From: Tamarix chinensis
Taxonomy: Eukaryota; Streptophyta; Magnoliopsida; Caryophyllales; Tamaricaceae
Direction: 5' to 3'
Length of the DNA stretch: 64,000 nucleotides
Assembly: GCA_030549775.1 (NCBI GenBank)
Contig: CM060181.1
Location: forward strand, 37,883,063 to 37,947,062
Under the pieces are notes generated by a model that had not been told where the DNA came from, searched no databases, and saw only the letters and a list, made by a program, of their open reading frames with translations. Numbering within the stretch: position 1 is the first letter of the stretch; each line of letters begins with the position of its first letter. A program made the position numbers and the translations under genes. Shown piece after piece: positions 44,100-54,838 of the stretch.

Positions 44100-45000
44100 A
44101 TGTGTTAGGGTATTTTGATAATTTTGTATGAGAAAGGGGTAATTTGGTAATTTTATATGCAAGAAGGGTGTTTTGATAATTTTGCATGAAAAAGGGTAAT
44201 TTGGTAATTTAATAAGTAAGAAAGGTATTTTAGTAATTTGGTAATTTAATAAGTAAGAAGTGTATTTTGGTAATTCTGCATGAGAAAGGGGTAATTTGGT
44301 AATTTAATAAGTAAGAAGGATAGTTTGGTAATTTTGCATAAGAAAAGGGCATTTTGGTAATTTCATAAGTAGGAAGGGTAATTTGGTAATTTAATAAGTA
44401 AGAAGGGTATTTTGGTAATTTTGCATGAGAAAAGGGTAATTTGGTAATTTAATAAGTAAGAAGCATAGTTTGGTAATTTCACATAAGAAAAGGACATTTT
44501 GGTAATTTTATAAGTAGGAAGGGTAATCTGGTATTTTAATAACTAAAAAGGATAATTGGTAATTTTGTATTAGAGAGGGGTAATTTGGTAATTTAATAAG
44601 TAAGAAGGATAATTTGGTAATTTTACAACTAAAGAGGGCATTTTGGTAATTTTATAAGTAAGAAGGGTAATATAATAAATTTAAAACTAAGAAGGGTAAT
44701 TTGGTAATTTTATAAGTAAGAGGGATAATTTAGTAATTTAACAACTATGAAGGGTAATTTGGTAATTTTACAACTAAGGAGATTATTTTGGTAATCTTAC
44801 AAGTAAGACGAGTAAATTGGTAATTCTTCAAATAAGAGGGATATTATGTTAATTTTATAAGCAAGAAGCGTAAGTGGTAATTTCTCAACTAAGAAGGGCA
44901 TTTTGGTAATTTTAAAAGTAAAAGGGTATTTTAGTAAATTTGTAAGCAAGAAGGGCAATATAGTAATTTTGTAAGTGAGAAGGGGTAAATCGGTAATTTA
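44100..45000 (+). repeat. GGTAATTTGGTAATTT minisatellite, roughly 30-35 bp unit
   Basis: About 25-30 imperfect units such as GGGTAATTTGGTAATTTAAT then AAGTAAGAA alternate with GGGTATTTTGGTAATTTTGC then ATGAGAAA, giving a dimeric higher-order pattern in the left half. Units become more diverged toward 45,000. Confidence 0.92.
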
Positions 45001-46029
45001 TTTATAATATGGAAATTAATCTAATAAACCTTCATAATAAGTCATAAGTGATGTTAAATAATAGAATAAGGGTTATGGCCTTAGTATCAATTTTTTAAGT
45101 ATAATCATGTATATTATAAGGATAAGGGTATTTCAATAAATTGGTGTGTATCATAAGAAAAATATATGATTTGGGGTTGCATAGGTACTTAAGGGTATGC
45201 TATGATGTTAATTTTATAATCATGCAAGAGGTGCCTTAATTGTTAATTATGTATGGAAGTGTGTGTTGGATGTGTTAGAAGTACATGTTAGGGTTTATGT
45301 GTTCAATGATCATTTAGTGTGTAGAGTACTTGATTCCCTGACCAATAGTATAATTATGATATGATAACATATTATGACATATGAATAAATAAAAATGAAT
45401 TATGTGAAGAAAGTGGATGATAAGAGGAAGCCTTAGTCTTAGGAGCATTTTGGTCATTTTAACCTAAGGTGCCTAAGTATAAGAATTAGAACCTAGGATG
45501 GTCTTAGTGGACTATTTAAGTTACATGGGTAATAATACTAATAAAGATTGCTTAATAATAATAGAAGCAAATAAAAATGAATAAGTATGTGATTGATGTA
45601 TTTCTCGTGGTTACCTTAATTAAGACACTAATAATTAAAGTGAAAGACCTTGAAATCGAGAATTATGGCCTTTAGGGGTTGCTACCCTAAAGACGTGGTT
45701 TAGCCCACAATTATTCTAGATTTTACTAGTGTGCCTTAATGTCCTAAGTAGACCCTACATCTTATTCTATTTAGCTTTACGGACCTACTTAGGGAGTATG
45801 CATACTTATGGATTAGGTGTCATTGTCGATAGGGTATTGTGTGTCTTTGTATACTAGTCGACCAAGGTACCTTTGCATCATTAGATTCATGGTTTAGGGG
45901 ATATTATGTTCCTTGTATATGCCAGTATGACTGGTGTACCTTTGTGTCTCTGGGTTTGTAATCCCCCCTCAAGTTAAATAAATAGAATTGGTGTGTTAAT
46001 TAAATGAAAAGAGTCTTAATCACTTACAG

Positions 46030-46260
46030 TGGAACACCATATAGGTCAGGGCCAGATCGTTCCACCGGCAATAATCGTGCCCTATAGCATTTCTGTTCTA
46101 GAGACCATTCCACGGGCAAATAATAGTGGCTAGATGTGTGTTGTCCTGAATAATTATATATGTTTATTGTTCCACCATTGATAATAGTAGCCAGGTGCCT
46201 TTTACCCTGGAGTTGGATATCTTGTGCCCATTCCACTAATTATAATAGTGGAATTTTCGA
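46030..46260 (+). repeat. AATAATAGTGGC cassettes in LTR B
   Basis: Four imperfect units: GTTCCACCGGCAATAATCG, ATTCCACGGGCAAATAATAG, GTTCCACCATTGATAATAG and ATTCCACTAATTATAATAGT. Each is followed by GTGG or a derivative and spaced about 55-60 bp. Homologous to the arrays at 40,180-40,580 (inverted) and 53,870-54,240. Confidence 0.75.
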
Positions 46261-47042
46261 ACCTACGTGGATATAATTTGAGAGATAATTATAAATAGTA
46301 TTTAATTAATGGCTTAAGTCCAGATAATGACGATTAAATTTATGACCTATTGTTATGGTATGATTATAGCATTTGTGCCTGCCTTGGTTTGAGTGGTGGT
46401 ATGTGTTGATGGAGTGTGTTGTTGGACACTTTTAATTATACTACAAAGTGCTTTACTTGGATGCTATCTTAGTAGGTGATGTTACTCCTAATTGAATTAA
46501 CCTTTTGATATTTGATCTTGAATTACGTATCCATTCTAATGATTATTGTATCTGGTCTTATACATTTATGTGTGATTTATTGTTCTTATGTTTGAAGGAA
46601 GTGTTGTATACGAGCCCTTTCTTTTAGTTCTATATAAAGAGTTACTCGGTACCATAGTACTGAAGGATTCCTTTTTATGGGCCTCTGCCTATTCAATGGG
46701 CAGTGTTTTTTGCAGGTTAGCTCGTTAAGAGCGTAGGACTATCCGAAAAGCTTTCAAGGTTTTTCTTTAAACTTTTACATTCCTTTATTTAATGATTTAT
46801 TCCTGTAACTACTAATAGTAGATTTTATTCTTATAATGTAATTTAACGCGCTCCTCTAATAACCTTATTTTGTGTAAAATGTGTTATCATCCTTTTTAAA
46901 CCTTAGTACTTGATACTAGAACTGCATAAGAAAACCAGTCTAATACTAAGTATGGCAGTAACATCCTCAAAATTTTCCATTTTTACTTCCGCTATAATTT
47001 TAAAAACGAAAATTTTCAATACTGAATTTTGGGGGTATTATA

Positions 47043-47476
47043 GAAACACTTCCCCATCTTGTGTTCTCATGACCATATGCAGCGTACAATTAGCTCCCAT
47101 TACTTAATATATTGGAATGTCAACATAACATCATTGAATGGAATGCTTTGAAGAGATGGTTGATTCATTGTGGTCGAGGATCTAAGATAAGAAAGCAAGT
47201 ATTTTATGCTCTACTAGCTGCAACTATATACCACATTTGGAGAGAAAGAAATGGGCGAACTTTTACAAATAATTCTCAAGCTCGTTATTGTATTAGAAAA
47301 CATATTAGCAATGATCTAGCTAGTCATTTTGATTCCTATCAAGATAGTAAGTCATTTAGAAAGATAATGAGTTGTGAAGATGAGTTAGGTATTAATTCTT
47401 AGTTTTCTTTAAGCTCTTTGTTTATACTTCTCACTTTGCACTTGGAAGTATATAAAATTTTACTTACCAAAAAATT
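47043..47476 (+). pseudogene. L1-like LINE, third segment and 3' end
   Basis: After the GAAAC duplication the frame resumes ETLPHLVFS, then ECQHNIIEWNALKRWLIHCG and YHIWRERNGRTFTNN, the zinc-binding RT-associated C-terminus. The 3' end GTATATAAAATTTTACTTAC then CAAAAAA resembles the end of the other LINE at 22,790. Confidence 0.82.
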
Positions 47477-47913
47477 AGTGTTAGTTAATAATTTATAGTT
47501 AATAACTTGTAATGGTTAATAAAAGTAAATAATTAGTTTCTAGTAGTTAGTAGTTAATAATTTAAAATAATAATAATAATACTTATGAATTGTTGGTTTA
47601 TAAAGAATAATAGTTAATAAATATATATAGCTATAAACTCGTTGTTAAGAGCCAGTAATTTATTAAAATTGAAAATTAGTGCTTTAATTATTCCTTGATA
47701 TGTTTACTTTCATATTAAATAGTTAATAATGCTTTAATTACTTGTTAATACCCTTAAATTTAACTTATAATACCTCTCTAATCTTAAACATAAGCCTCTA
47801 AACGCTAAACGCTAAACCATTACTCAAGCACTAAACCTTAATGTGTAACGATTTAAATTTAAATTTATATATTTTCTTAGTATTTTTATTTATTTTATTA
47901 TTTTAATTTACAA
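47477..47913. other. AT-rich spacer
   Basis: AT-rich DNA with repeated TTAGTTAATAATTTA-like phrases and a short TAAACGCTAAACGCTAAACC run near 47,798. I see no gene. Confidence 0.6.
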
Positions 47914-48660
47914 ATGGCTAGAAAAGTAAAAGATTTTCTTAAAGGTTTCCTTTTAACATCAATCGCTCATACAAATAGGATAGCTACGCACACAAGACAA
48001 GATGTGGCAACCATATGTCTACAGGCTCCTCAAGGGATAAATGCTCAAAAATTGCACGAGGATATGATAGATGGTATTCTTGGTGTTTATGGACATCAAA
48101 GTGATAATCGTCATGACATTGGTTTGCCTACTAGGTATGATGGTGGTGTTTATAGTGGTGACGACATTTATTCTCCCACACAGGACAATGTTTGTGATTG
48201 GTTTTTACCTAGACTCATTTTGGATGGTTCAAAGATTCCTGATCTTTTGAAGAGTTTCTTTGTATACATGATTGTATGATAATCATTTACCATATTATTG
48301 TTTCTTTTTTCTAATATTCGTCCAATCTCAGGGATGACGTATGTTGAGGATCCATTCACATGATCTTACACTTGAGAAATGATCATATCCTTCTAATGAT
48401 GCTAGAGCGGTCATTAATGATAGTGGGATTAACTTTATTTGTTATGTTAATTATGGGCATCATAGTTATCCACTCATTTGTGCCTTTATTAGGAAGTGAT
48501 AGCCAAAGACTAACATCTTCTACTTGCCATTTGGAGAGATGAAGACTACATTATATGACTTGTAATATAATTTAGGTATTCAAGTTGATGGAGATGCCTA
48601 CATTAGAGAGAAGATGGACAAGAATGATGTTGTTTATTAGCTTGTTGACTTCTATTGTCA
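47914..48660 (+). pseudogene. Degenerate plant mobile domain (PMD)-like coding fragment
   Basis: The first 122 codons from 47,914 are open: MARKVKDFLKGFLLTSIAHT, then GVYGHQSDNRHDIGLPTRYD and NVCDWFLPRLILDGSKIPDL. I do not recognise this part. After an AT-rich gap, 48,400-48,600 reads INDSGINFICYVNYGHHSYP, then IFYLPFGEMKTTLYDL and YNLGIQVDGDAY. This matches the PMD signature (TFHLPxGExTITLxDVAxLLGLxVDG) of MAIN-like proteins and related transposon genes. Stops at several positions break it. It could be a transposon-borne gene or a retrocopy. Confidence 0.5.
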
Positions 48661-48990
48661 TGCTAGTTATAATTTATTTTACAAAGATTTATATTCTTTT
48701 GTCATGAATTTATGAGCATTGTTAAGTCTTATGCCGATTATTGAGAGTTGGATATCGATCAAACTATTATATGGTAGGGCCTGTAAACACATGATCTGTG
48801 GTATATGAAAATTGTGGAGCATCCTTGTGTGCTTGGACTAGGTACTAGATAATTTTGGTGTTGATCAAAATAACCTAGAGAAACATATAGGGGTTCATGT
48901 TTTTTAACAAGACTCACATTCCTTACATGGTTATTCTAGTTTTTTTTTTGGCTTGAGGACGAACATTTGAAAACTCACATGGGGGCCACT
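48661..48990. other. Unassigned sequence before the copia LTR
   Basis: No domain recognised. Just before the LTR the sequence TTGAGGACGAACATTTGAAAA could be a decayed end of another reading frame. Confidence 0.4.
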
Positions 48991-49297
48991 TGTTTTAGTT
49001 ACACAATCCATGTTTTTCCTAAACTCTAGACACGGATAAGTTTTTGCATATTTTGTTCAATGAAGTATAAATAGTACTATTTAGGGAACCCTAATTTGGA
49101 GAACATCTCATGAAGAGAGATAAGAGAGAATTAGAAATTGAGATTGAATTCATCTTGCAATTTCTTAAATTCCTCTTGTCATTCCTCTTAATTTCATAAA
49201 TAAAGTCCCTATTTCAAGCCAATTTAATACTCATTTTCATTGTCTATATTTTGTCTTTCTATTCATAGTTTGGTAATTTAGTTATTAAGTCACAACA
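48991..49297 (+). repeat. Ty1/copia 5' LTR
   Basis: Starts TGTTTTAGTTACAC and ends AAGTCACAACA, the TGTT...AACA termini usual in copia elements. It contains a TATAAATAG promoter-like box at about 49,067 and an AATAAAG poly(A)-like signal near 49,198. It is followed two bases later by a tRNA-Met-type primer-binding site. Confidence 0.75.
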
Positions 49298-49299
49298 TT

Positions 49300-49311
49300 T
49301 GGTATCAAAGC
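49300..49311 (+). other. Primer-binding site (initiator tRNA-Met type)
   Basis: TGGTATCAAAGC differs by one base from the plant copia consensus TGGTATCAGAGC, which pairs with the 3' end of initiator tRNA-Met. Its position directly after the LTR confirms the element's orientation. Confidence 0.85.
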
Positions 49312-50619
49312 CTAGGACTTTATTTGGTTCTAAGAAAGCTTAAGGAAAAGAAAATTAAAATCAAAATACTTTCTTTCAAACTTTCCTCAAAGAAAATTAA
49401 ATAGTTAATCTAAAGTAATTTTATTCCTTTAATATTAGTAGAAAGGTTGATTGACACATTATGTTACCAAAGTGACCTTTTTTTTATTTATAAAAATTAG
49501 TTTATTGAAATTTCACTTGAAGACACTTTTTCACAAACTCTAGATTGTTAGCATATCCAAAAATATTCTAAAATCCCATTAGCTCAAGATAATTACTTAT
49601 TTTCTATTTCACAACCTTATATAAACCAAACATAAAAAAATATTTTCCTCTCTATTTTATTTCTTTTCTTTAAAACTTTCCATCAACTAAATGGAGCATA
49701 GATGATTCAATTAATATATATTTAATTAGGGTAGATTAGGTTTAGGTTGGACCAATGGATGGCAAAACGATCAAAGTTGAGAAATTTGATGGTTCCAATT
49801 TTGTAACACCTCCATTTTTATGACTTAAAAATTTTGGTTTAAAGATTTAATCATGGAAACTAAAACAATAAAAATGAAGGGTGTTACCACTGCACTTGGA
49901 AGAAGTCTTGTTTTCTCTACTATTCTTATACTAAGTGCTAAGGTTAAAATCAGTACTCTACTTAAATTAATAACATGGTTACAAGAAATAGGATGGAGAG
50001 GTCAATTAGATTAATTATTACTCTGAATAAAAATAGGCATAAATGGTTATAAAAACTCAAGAGAAAAAGTATAGGAGTCCACAAGCATCCAAGTACAACT
50101 AAAATCAAATATACTAAAAATATACAGAATAGTCATAGTCTCTCAATCCGAGTTACTAACTTTTGACTAAACTCGTAAGGTGACCTGTAAAGACCACTGC
50201 CCATTGAATAGGCAAGGGGACCAAGAAATGAACCCTTTAGTACAATGGTACCGATCAACCTATTATACAAAAATAATATGAGAAACTAGCATGGAACACG
50301 TATAAGATATGATAACATTACATGTTATAAAATATTTAAGTATAAATGTGTTAATTGAAATACTATAATAATTCATATAACAAAATACCACTAGAGATAT
50401 ATGTTGTTCAAACTTGTACATCTTAAATAATTAAAACTTACTAATTGAACATCCAAGGAATACTCTTTGAAGTATAATTATAAAAAAAAATCAACCTAAA
50501 CCATAATAATAGCAACGGTGACATATCTCATCATCAACTCCTATAAATCCCATAACATCATAGGGAATACCAATGAAAATCCACAATATCACATGTAGGC
50601 ACAATGGATGATTACAAAA

Positions 50620-50830
50620 CACTTATAGGCATAAAAGTCTGCTATTGAACCACAGGTTGACACAAAAGCTGCTATTGAACTATGAGTAGGCACGAAGGCT
50701 ACTACCAAAACACAGGTAGGCACAAAGGCTTCTACCAAACCATAGATAAGCAAGGAGGCTACTACCAAACAACAAGTAGGCATTGAGGCTACTATCGAAC
50801 CACAAGTAATCATGAAGGCTGCTATTGACC
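50620..50830 (-). repeat. About 33 bp tandem repeats in LTR D
   Basis: Six to seven units with the phrases ACCACAGGTAGGCACAAAGG and CTGCTATTGAA or CTACTACCAAA, diverged from each other. Confidence 0.82.
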
Positions 50831-51592
50831 AATCCAATAATCTAATAATCCATCATTTATTTTTATTTTTATTTTCTCGAGAGGAGATTAAATCGACGTG
50901 GAGACATTAAGACACTCCAGTTATGCCCATGCCTAATACAACACAGTATCTTAGTAACTATAAATCCAAGGATAGAAAGGTATCTTGTCACAATAGTACA
51001 TGAAGTTAATACAGTATCTTACCGACAAGTACATATAATCTATAAGTATGCATACCCTCTACAATTCCATAGAGCTAAATGTAGTAAGATATAAGATCTA
51101 TCTGGGGCACTAAGGCACATTAGGAAAAGTTCATAATCAACCGTGGACTAAAATACATCTTTAGGGTCGTGACCCCTAAAGATCCACCATCCTTAATCTC
51201 GAGATCTTTCACTTTAAGTATCAATGTTTTATTAAGGTGACCACAAAATCAGACATTAATTGTATATATCTAGTTTCCACACTTAACCATTTGTGTTCAT
51301 TTCCCATTTATTAATTTAGCCATAAACACTATTATTATCAAGGTCAATTGTAAAAATATACTAAGGCCATACTAGGCTTAATTATTTACTAGGCGCATTA
51401 TGCTAAAAATGACCAAAATGCCCCTAAGATCAAAATTAACACATTATCATCCTTTTTGAATACTAAATTTGTTTTATTTATTAATTTATCATGAAAAGGC
51501 TAAAATATAGTAATTAAATTAATTATCATACAATTTAAATTATAAAAATAAGCCAAATAACCATTTAACCCTTCATTTGATTTGACACATAA

Positions 51593-54500
51593 TGTAATAC
51601 CCATTTTTCATAAACCTTAATTATAACTGGTAATTATGTGTACTAGTTGTAATAATTATTTAAGGATATTTGATATTATATATATTGCTAATGTGTAATA
51701 TTATTATGAATTATTAGTTATAAAATTTAGTTAGGCTAAAATATGCTACAGGTTGCATATTAAAATTTAAACCTAGGTTTGAGTCATAATCGATATTAGT
51801 TTCGTCAAATAAACCTATTTCGGTAACTGAATAATTTTTATCTGGATACTTTACCCAATTTTGTGCCTAAATAAATTATCCCTACCTTATTCTATTTTCT
51901 TACCTCACCGTACTCTCCATCTACTTTGGCACACCACCCTCACGCTATCCTTATACGACACGCTTCCCCTTCTATGCACGATTCCCTCCTTATTGCTTTA
52001 CTCTCCTTGTTTTGCTCCTCCTTTCCCTACACGCCATCCTCTTATTAACACATCTTCATTTTAGGTCATAAATTAACCCCCCTAATCAACCCACACACTC
52101 CTTCCTTCCTCTGATCTCCCTCCCTCAAGAAAGAAGCCCCCATTATCGTCCCTTAGATTCCCCATTTTTCACTACAACACACTCCTCCACTAACCACATT
52201 TTCTTAAAAACTTTCACCTCCATCGTAGTTGCAGCAATAGCTACTGAAACTAGCTCTCTAGCTGCAGAAAGAGCTGCTAAAACTCTTCCCCTAGCTGCAA
52301 CAAAATTCCTCGTAACCACCCCTAGCTACACACAAAATCAACTACCGATAGTTTCCACCAAATCTTTCCTCTTTGCTACACCAAACCTCACCAAAACCCC
52401 TATCTTTATTATAGAAAGAGCTACTGTTCCTACCCTATAGCTATAGTAAGAGCTGCTGCAACCCCTCCCCAACCTGTAGCAACATCCATCGAAGCTCAAC
52501 ACACCCACCTTCGGCTATAACAAAAAAAGCCCCTTATGCTATACCATTTTCCACTATTGCTCACCCCTCCCTTTAACCAACTCCACCAATCCCACCCCCT
52601 CCTTTTGACCTTCCTTACTATTGCAACCCCATAGAAATCACAAGTTTTGTTGTTGCTAGCCCTTTTTGCTTAACAAACCCCAACTGATCATCCTTTGTTA
52701 CACAATTTTTAGTCGAGACCCCTCCTTCGAACCTCGGTTTGGTTTTTTCCCCATTATTTTCCTTTCCATTTCTTTAACCCTTCAGTAATTATATTATTAG
52801 TTCTAATAATTTTTTTTAATTATTCTTCGGTGATATTTTGGAAGTTTTGAAATAAGCAGATTAGGATACGCATGCTTAGAGACTAGAGCCTTTTTTAGTA
52901 AGGATGCTAGTCGATGTTTAGGGATTTTTGTTAAATGTTTAAATTGCTATGTGTGTTATCATTTTATTGTTATTAAATTTTTAAATGCATGTTGTTAATA
53001 CTATGTTTTGATAAATTGGTTTATATGCTAGAAAAAGAGCAAGAATGACAAAATGATGTGCTGATATGATGTTACTATACTAGGATTCATTTTTGTGGAT
53101 AAGTATAAATTGTGGGAGAGTAGTATAAGCCTAATGAATTATTATAAGTGGTAAATAGTTATATTTAAGGTGTATGTTGATTAAAGGAGGATTTGGAAAT
53201 AATGATATTGAGGATATGAGATTTTGTAAAATAGGGATTATCAGCTATCTTTAAGGGTATTTTGGTCAATATAGGTTAATACAGGAATTTTTGTATTTTA
53301 ACATGTTATATGAATTAAAATATACTAATAATATTATGTGAGGTGTTTGGGAGTGATTATGAATGCCATAAGTTCTTCAAAATGAGAAAATAACCTAATT
53401 TGGGAATCATAATTTTAAAATGGAAATGTTATTATCTTATGTGTAAAATATTTTTAATATGGGTATTTTAAGGATGTACATTTAATTTGGTAATTATATG
53501 AACCTTATGGGAAAAGTTATGACTTACCTGTGAAATTAGGGTTTTTGGAGTCTTATAAATGATAACTTTTGAGATAGGGCTATTATTGCATATGTAAGAC
53601 ATGGGAGTTAGACCTCAAATTTTGGGTATGTTAATAATACTATTATTTTAGGAACATATACTAAATTTGATGGATAAATGATTAATATAGGGGAAGTTAT
53701 GCTTAAATTGTGAATTTAGGGTTTTCGATAAAAATGAGCATCTTAATCTTTGAGAATAGTATTTTTATATGTATATTGATGTCTTGCTTGCATTAGTTAT
53801 GTTTCTTATTCATATACCAATCATGAATAAGACACTAATAATTTAAAGTGAAAGATCATATAAGCCAGACCCGTTTTGCCCTAGAAGGTACATTAGATAA
53901 TTCCATCGGTTTAAGAATAGTGGGGCCTAATCTCAATATAAAAGAGAATATGAGTATGAGATAAGTAACCAATGATTAAGACACCAATCACTTACAATGA
54001 AAGATTACGTGAGTTAGGACCGCGGTGTAGGAGTCCGTTCCACTGACTTAATAACAGTGGATAGGCGCGTTATTCCTTGGGAGGTGCTTTAGATTGTTCT
54101 ACTATTTTAAGAATAGTAGCCAAGACATTTTACCCTAGGAGGTGTAGAGTCTACTCCACCAGATTAATAATAGTAGCCAGGAGCATTTTGTCTTGGGAGA
54201 TGTTTCAAACCGTTCCACCCGTTTGAGAATAGTGGAGCTCTTAAACTCAACATAAATTAAAGAATGGATCATAATATATTCTAATAAGACGAATCTGGAC
54301 TAGTAATTATCTAGTATTACTTTTTGTATCTCACATGTATACTACTTTCCACTGTGAATGTATGTAATTATATGTTTTCTTAGTTTTGACTGTATTGTTA
54401 CCTTAGTATGTAGTGTATTGATCATTCTTTTCATGAGTGTTGCTCATTCCCACAAGTAGATTTTTCCTATTTTGTAGGTGATTGATGATTATTAGGTTGA

Positions 54501-54838
54501 TGTGCTTTCCCTAGGTGAGCATTTATTGAATTGGTAAAGGGTATGGTTAATCGGATATCTCTATCTCTCATTGGACTCTTAGTCTTTTATTTTTACTATT
54601 TATTCCCTTCTCTCTATTTTGTATCCTGTATCGTGATGGAATCAAGTGATTCCTACACTTGATTCCTAAGTATAAAGTTACTTTTTCCTTGCATCTGACA
54701 TAGATTGGGTATAGGGTGTGCCTCTTTTATGTTGGATACAACGTAATACCCCTACGCTTTATGTTTTGACTTCTACTATTAGCTCTTTAAAATGAAATTT
54801 TTAAGTTTCAACATAAATCCTAGCATGTGTATCTAACA
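51593..54838 (+). mobile_element. Solo LTR E (3.25 kb), plus strand, nested in LTR D
   Basis: Starts TGTAATACCCATTTTTC and ends TGTATCTAACA, with a perfect 5 bp duplication CATAA at 51,588-51,592 and 54,839-54,843. The C/T-rich block is at 51,880-52,770, the TTAAAGTGAAAGATC motif at about 53,838, and AATAATAGTAGCC cassettes at 53,870-54,240. Near 54,440 it has TGCTCATTCCCACAAGTAGA, shared with LTR A near 38,120. No coding domains. Confidence 0.88.
53870..54240 (+). repeat. AATAATAGTGG cassettes in LTR E
   Basis: Five imperfect units: GTTCCACTGACTTAATAACA, GTTCTACTATTTTAAGAATA, ACTCCACCAGATTAATAATA and GTTCCACCCGTTTGAGAATA among them. Each is followed by GTGG or GTAGCC and then a phrase like TTTTACCCTAGGAGGTG. 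Unit spacing is about 60-75 bp. Confidence 0.78.

Larger units (their letters stand above)
39116..47042 (+). mobile_element. Solo LTR B (7.9 kb with nested LTR C; about 5.1 kb own length)
   Basis: The left end TCTAATACCCCAAAATTTT and right end GAATTTTGGGGGTATTATA are decayed TGTAATACCCC...GGGGTATTACA termini. Flanks AAAAC (39,111-39,115) and GAAAC (47,043-47,047) are a 5 bp duplication with one mismatch. The LINE zinc-binding frame continues exactly across it. Own contents in order: AT-rich start, C/T-rich block (39,410-39,568 and 42,374-43,470), GGTAATTTGGTAATTT minisatellite (44,100-45,000), AAAGTGAAAGACC motif (45,640), and AATAATAGTGG cassettes (46,030-46,260). No polyprotein domains. Confidence 0.85.

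Noticed and set aside
44100..45000. CRISPR-like or satellite centromere array
   Set aside because: Units are contiguous imperfect minisatellite repeats without unique spacers. They are limited to one LTR and too few for a centromeric satellite.
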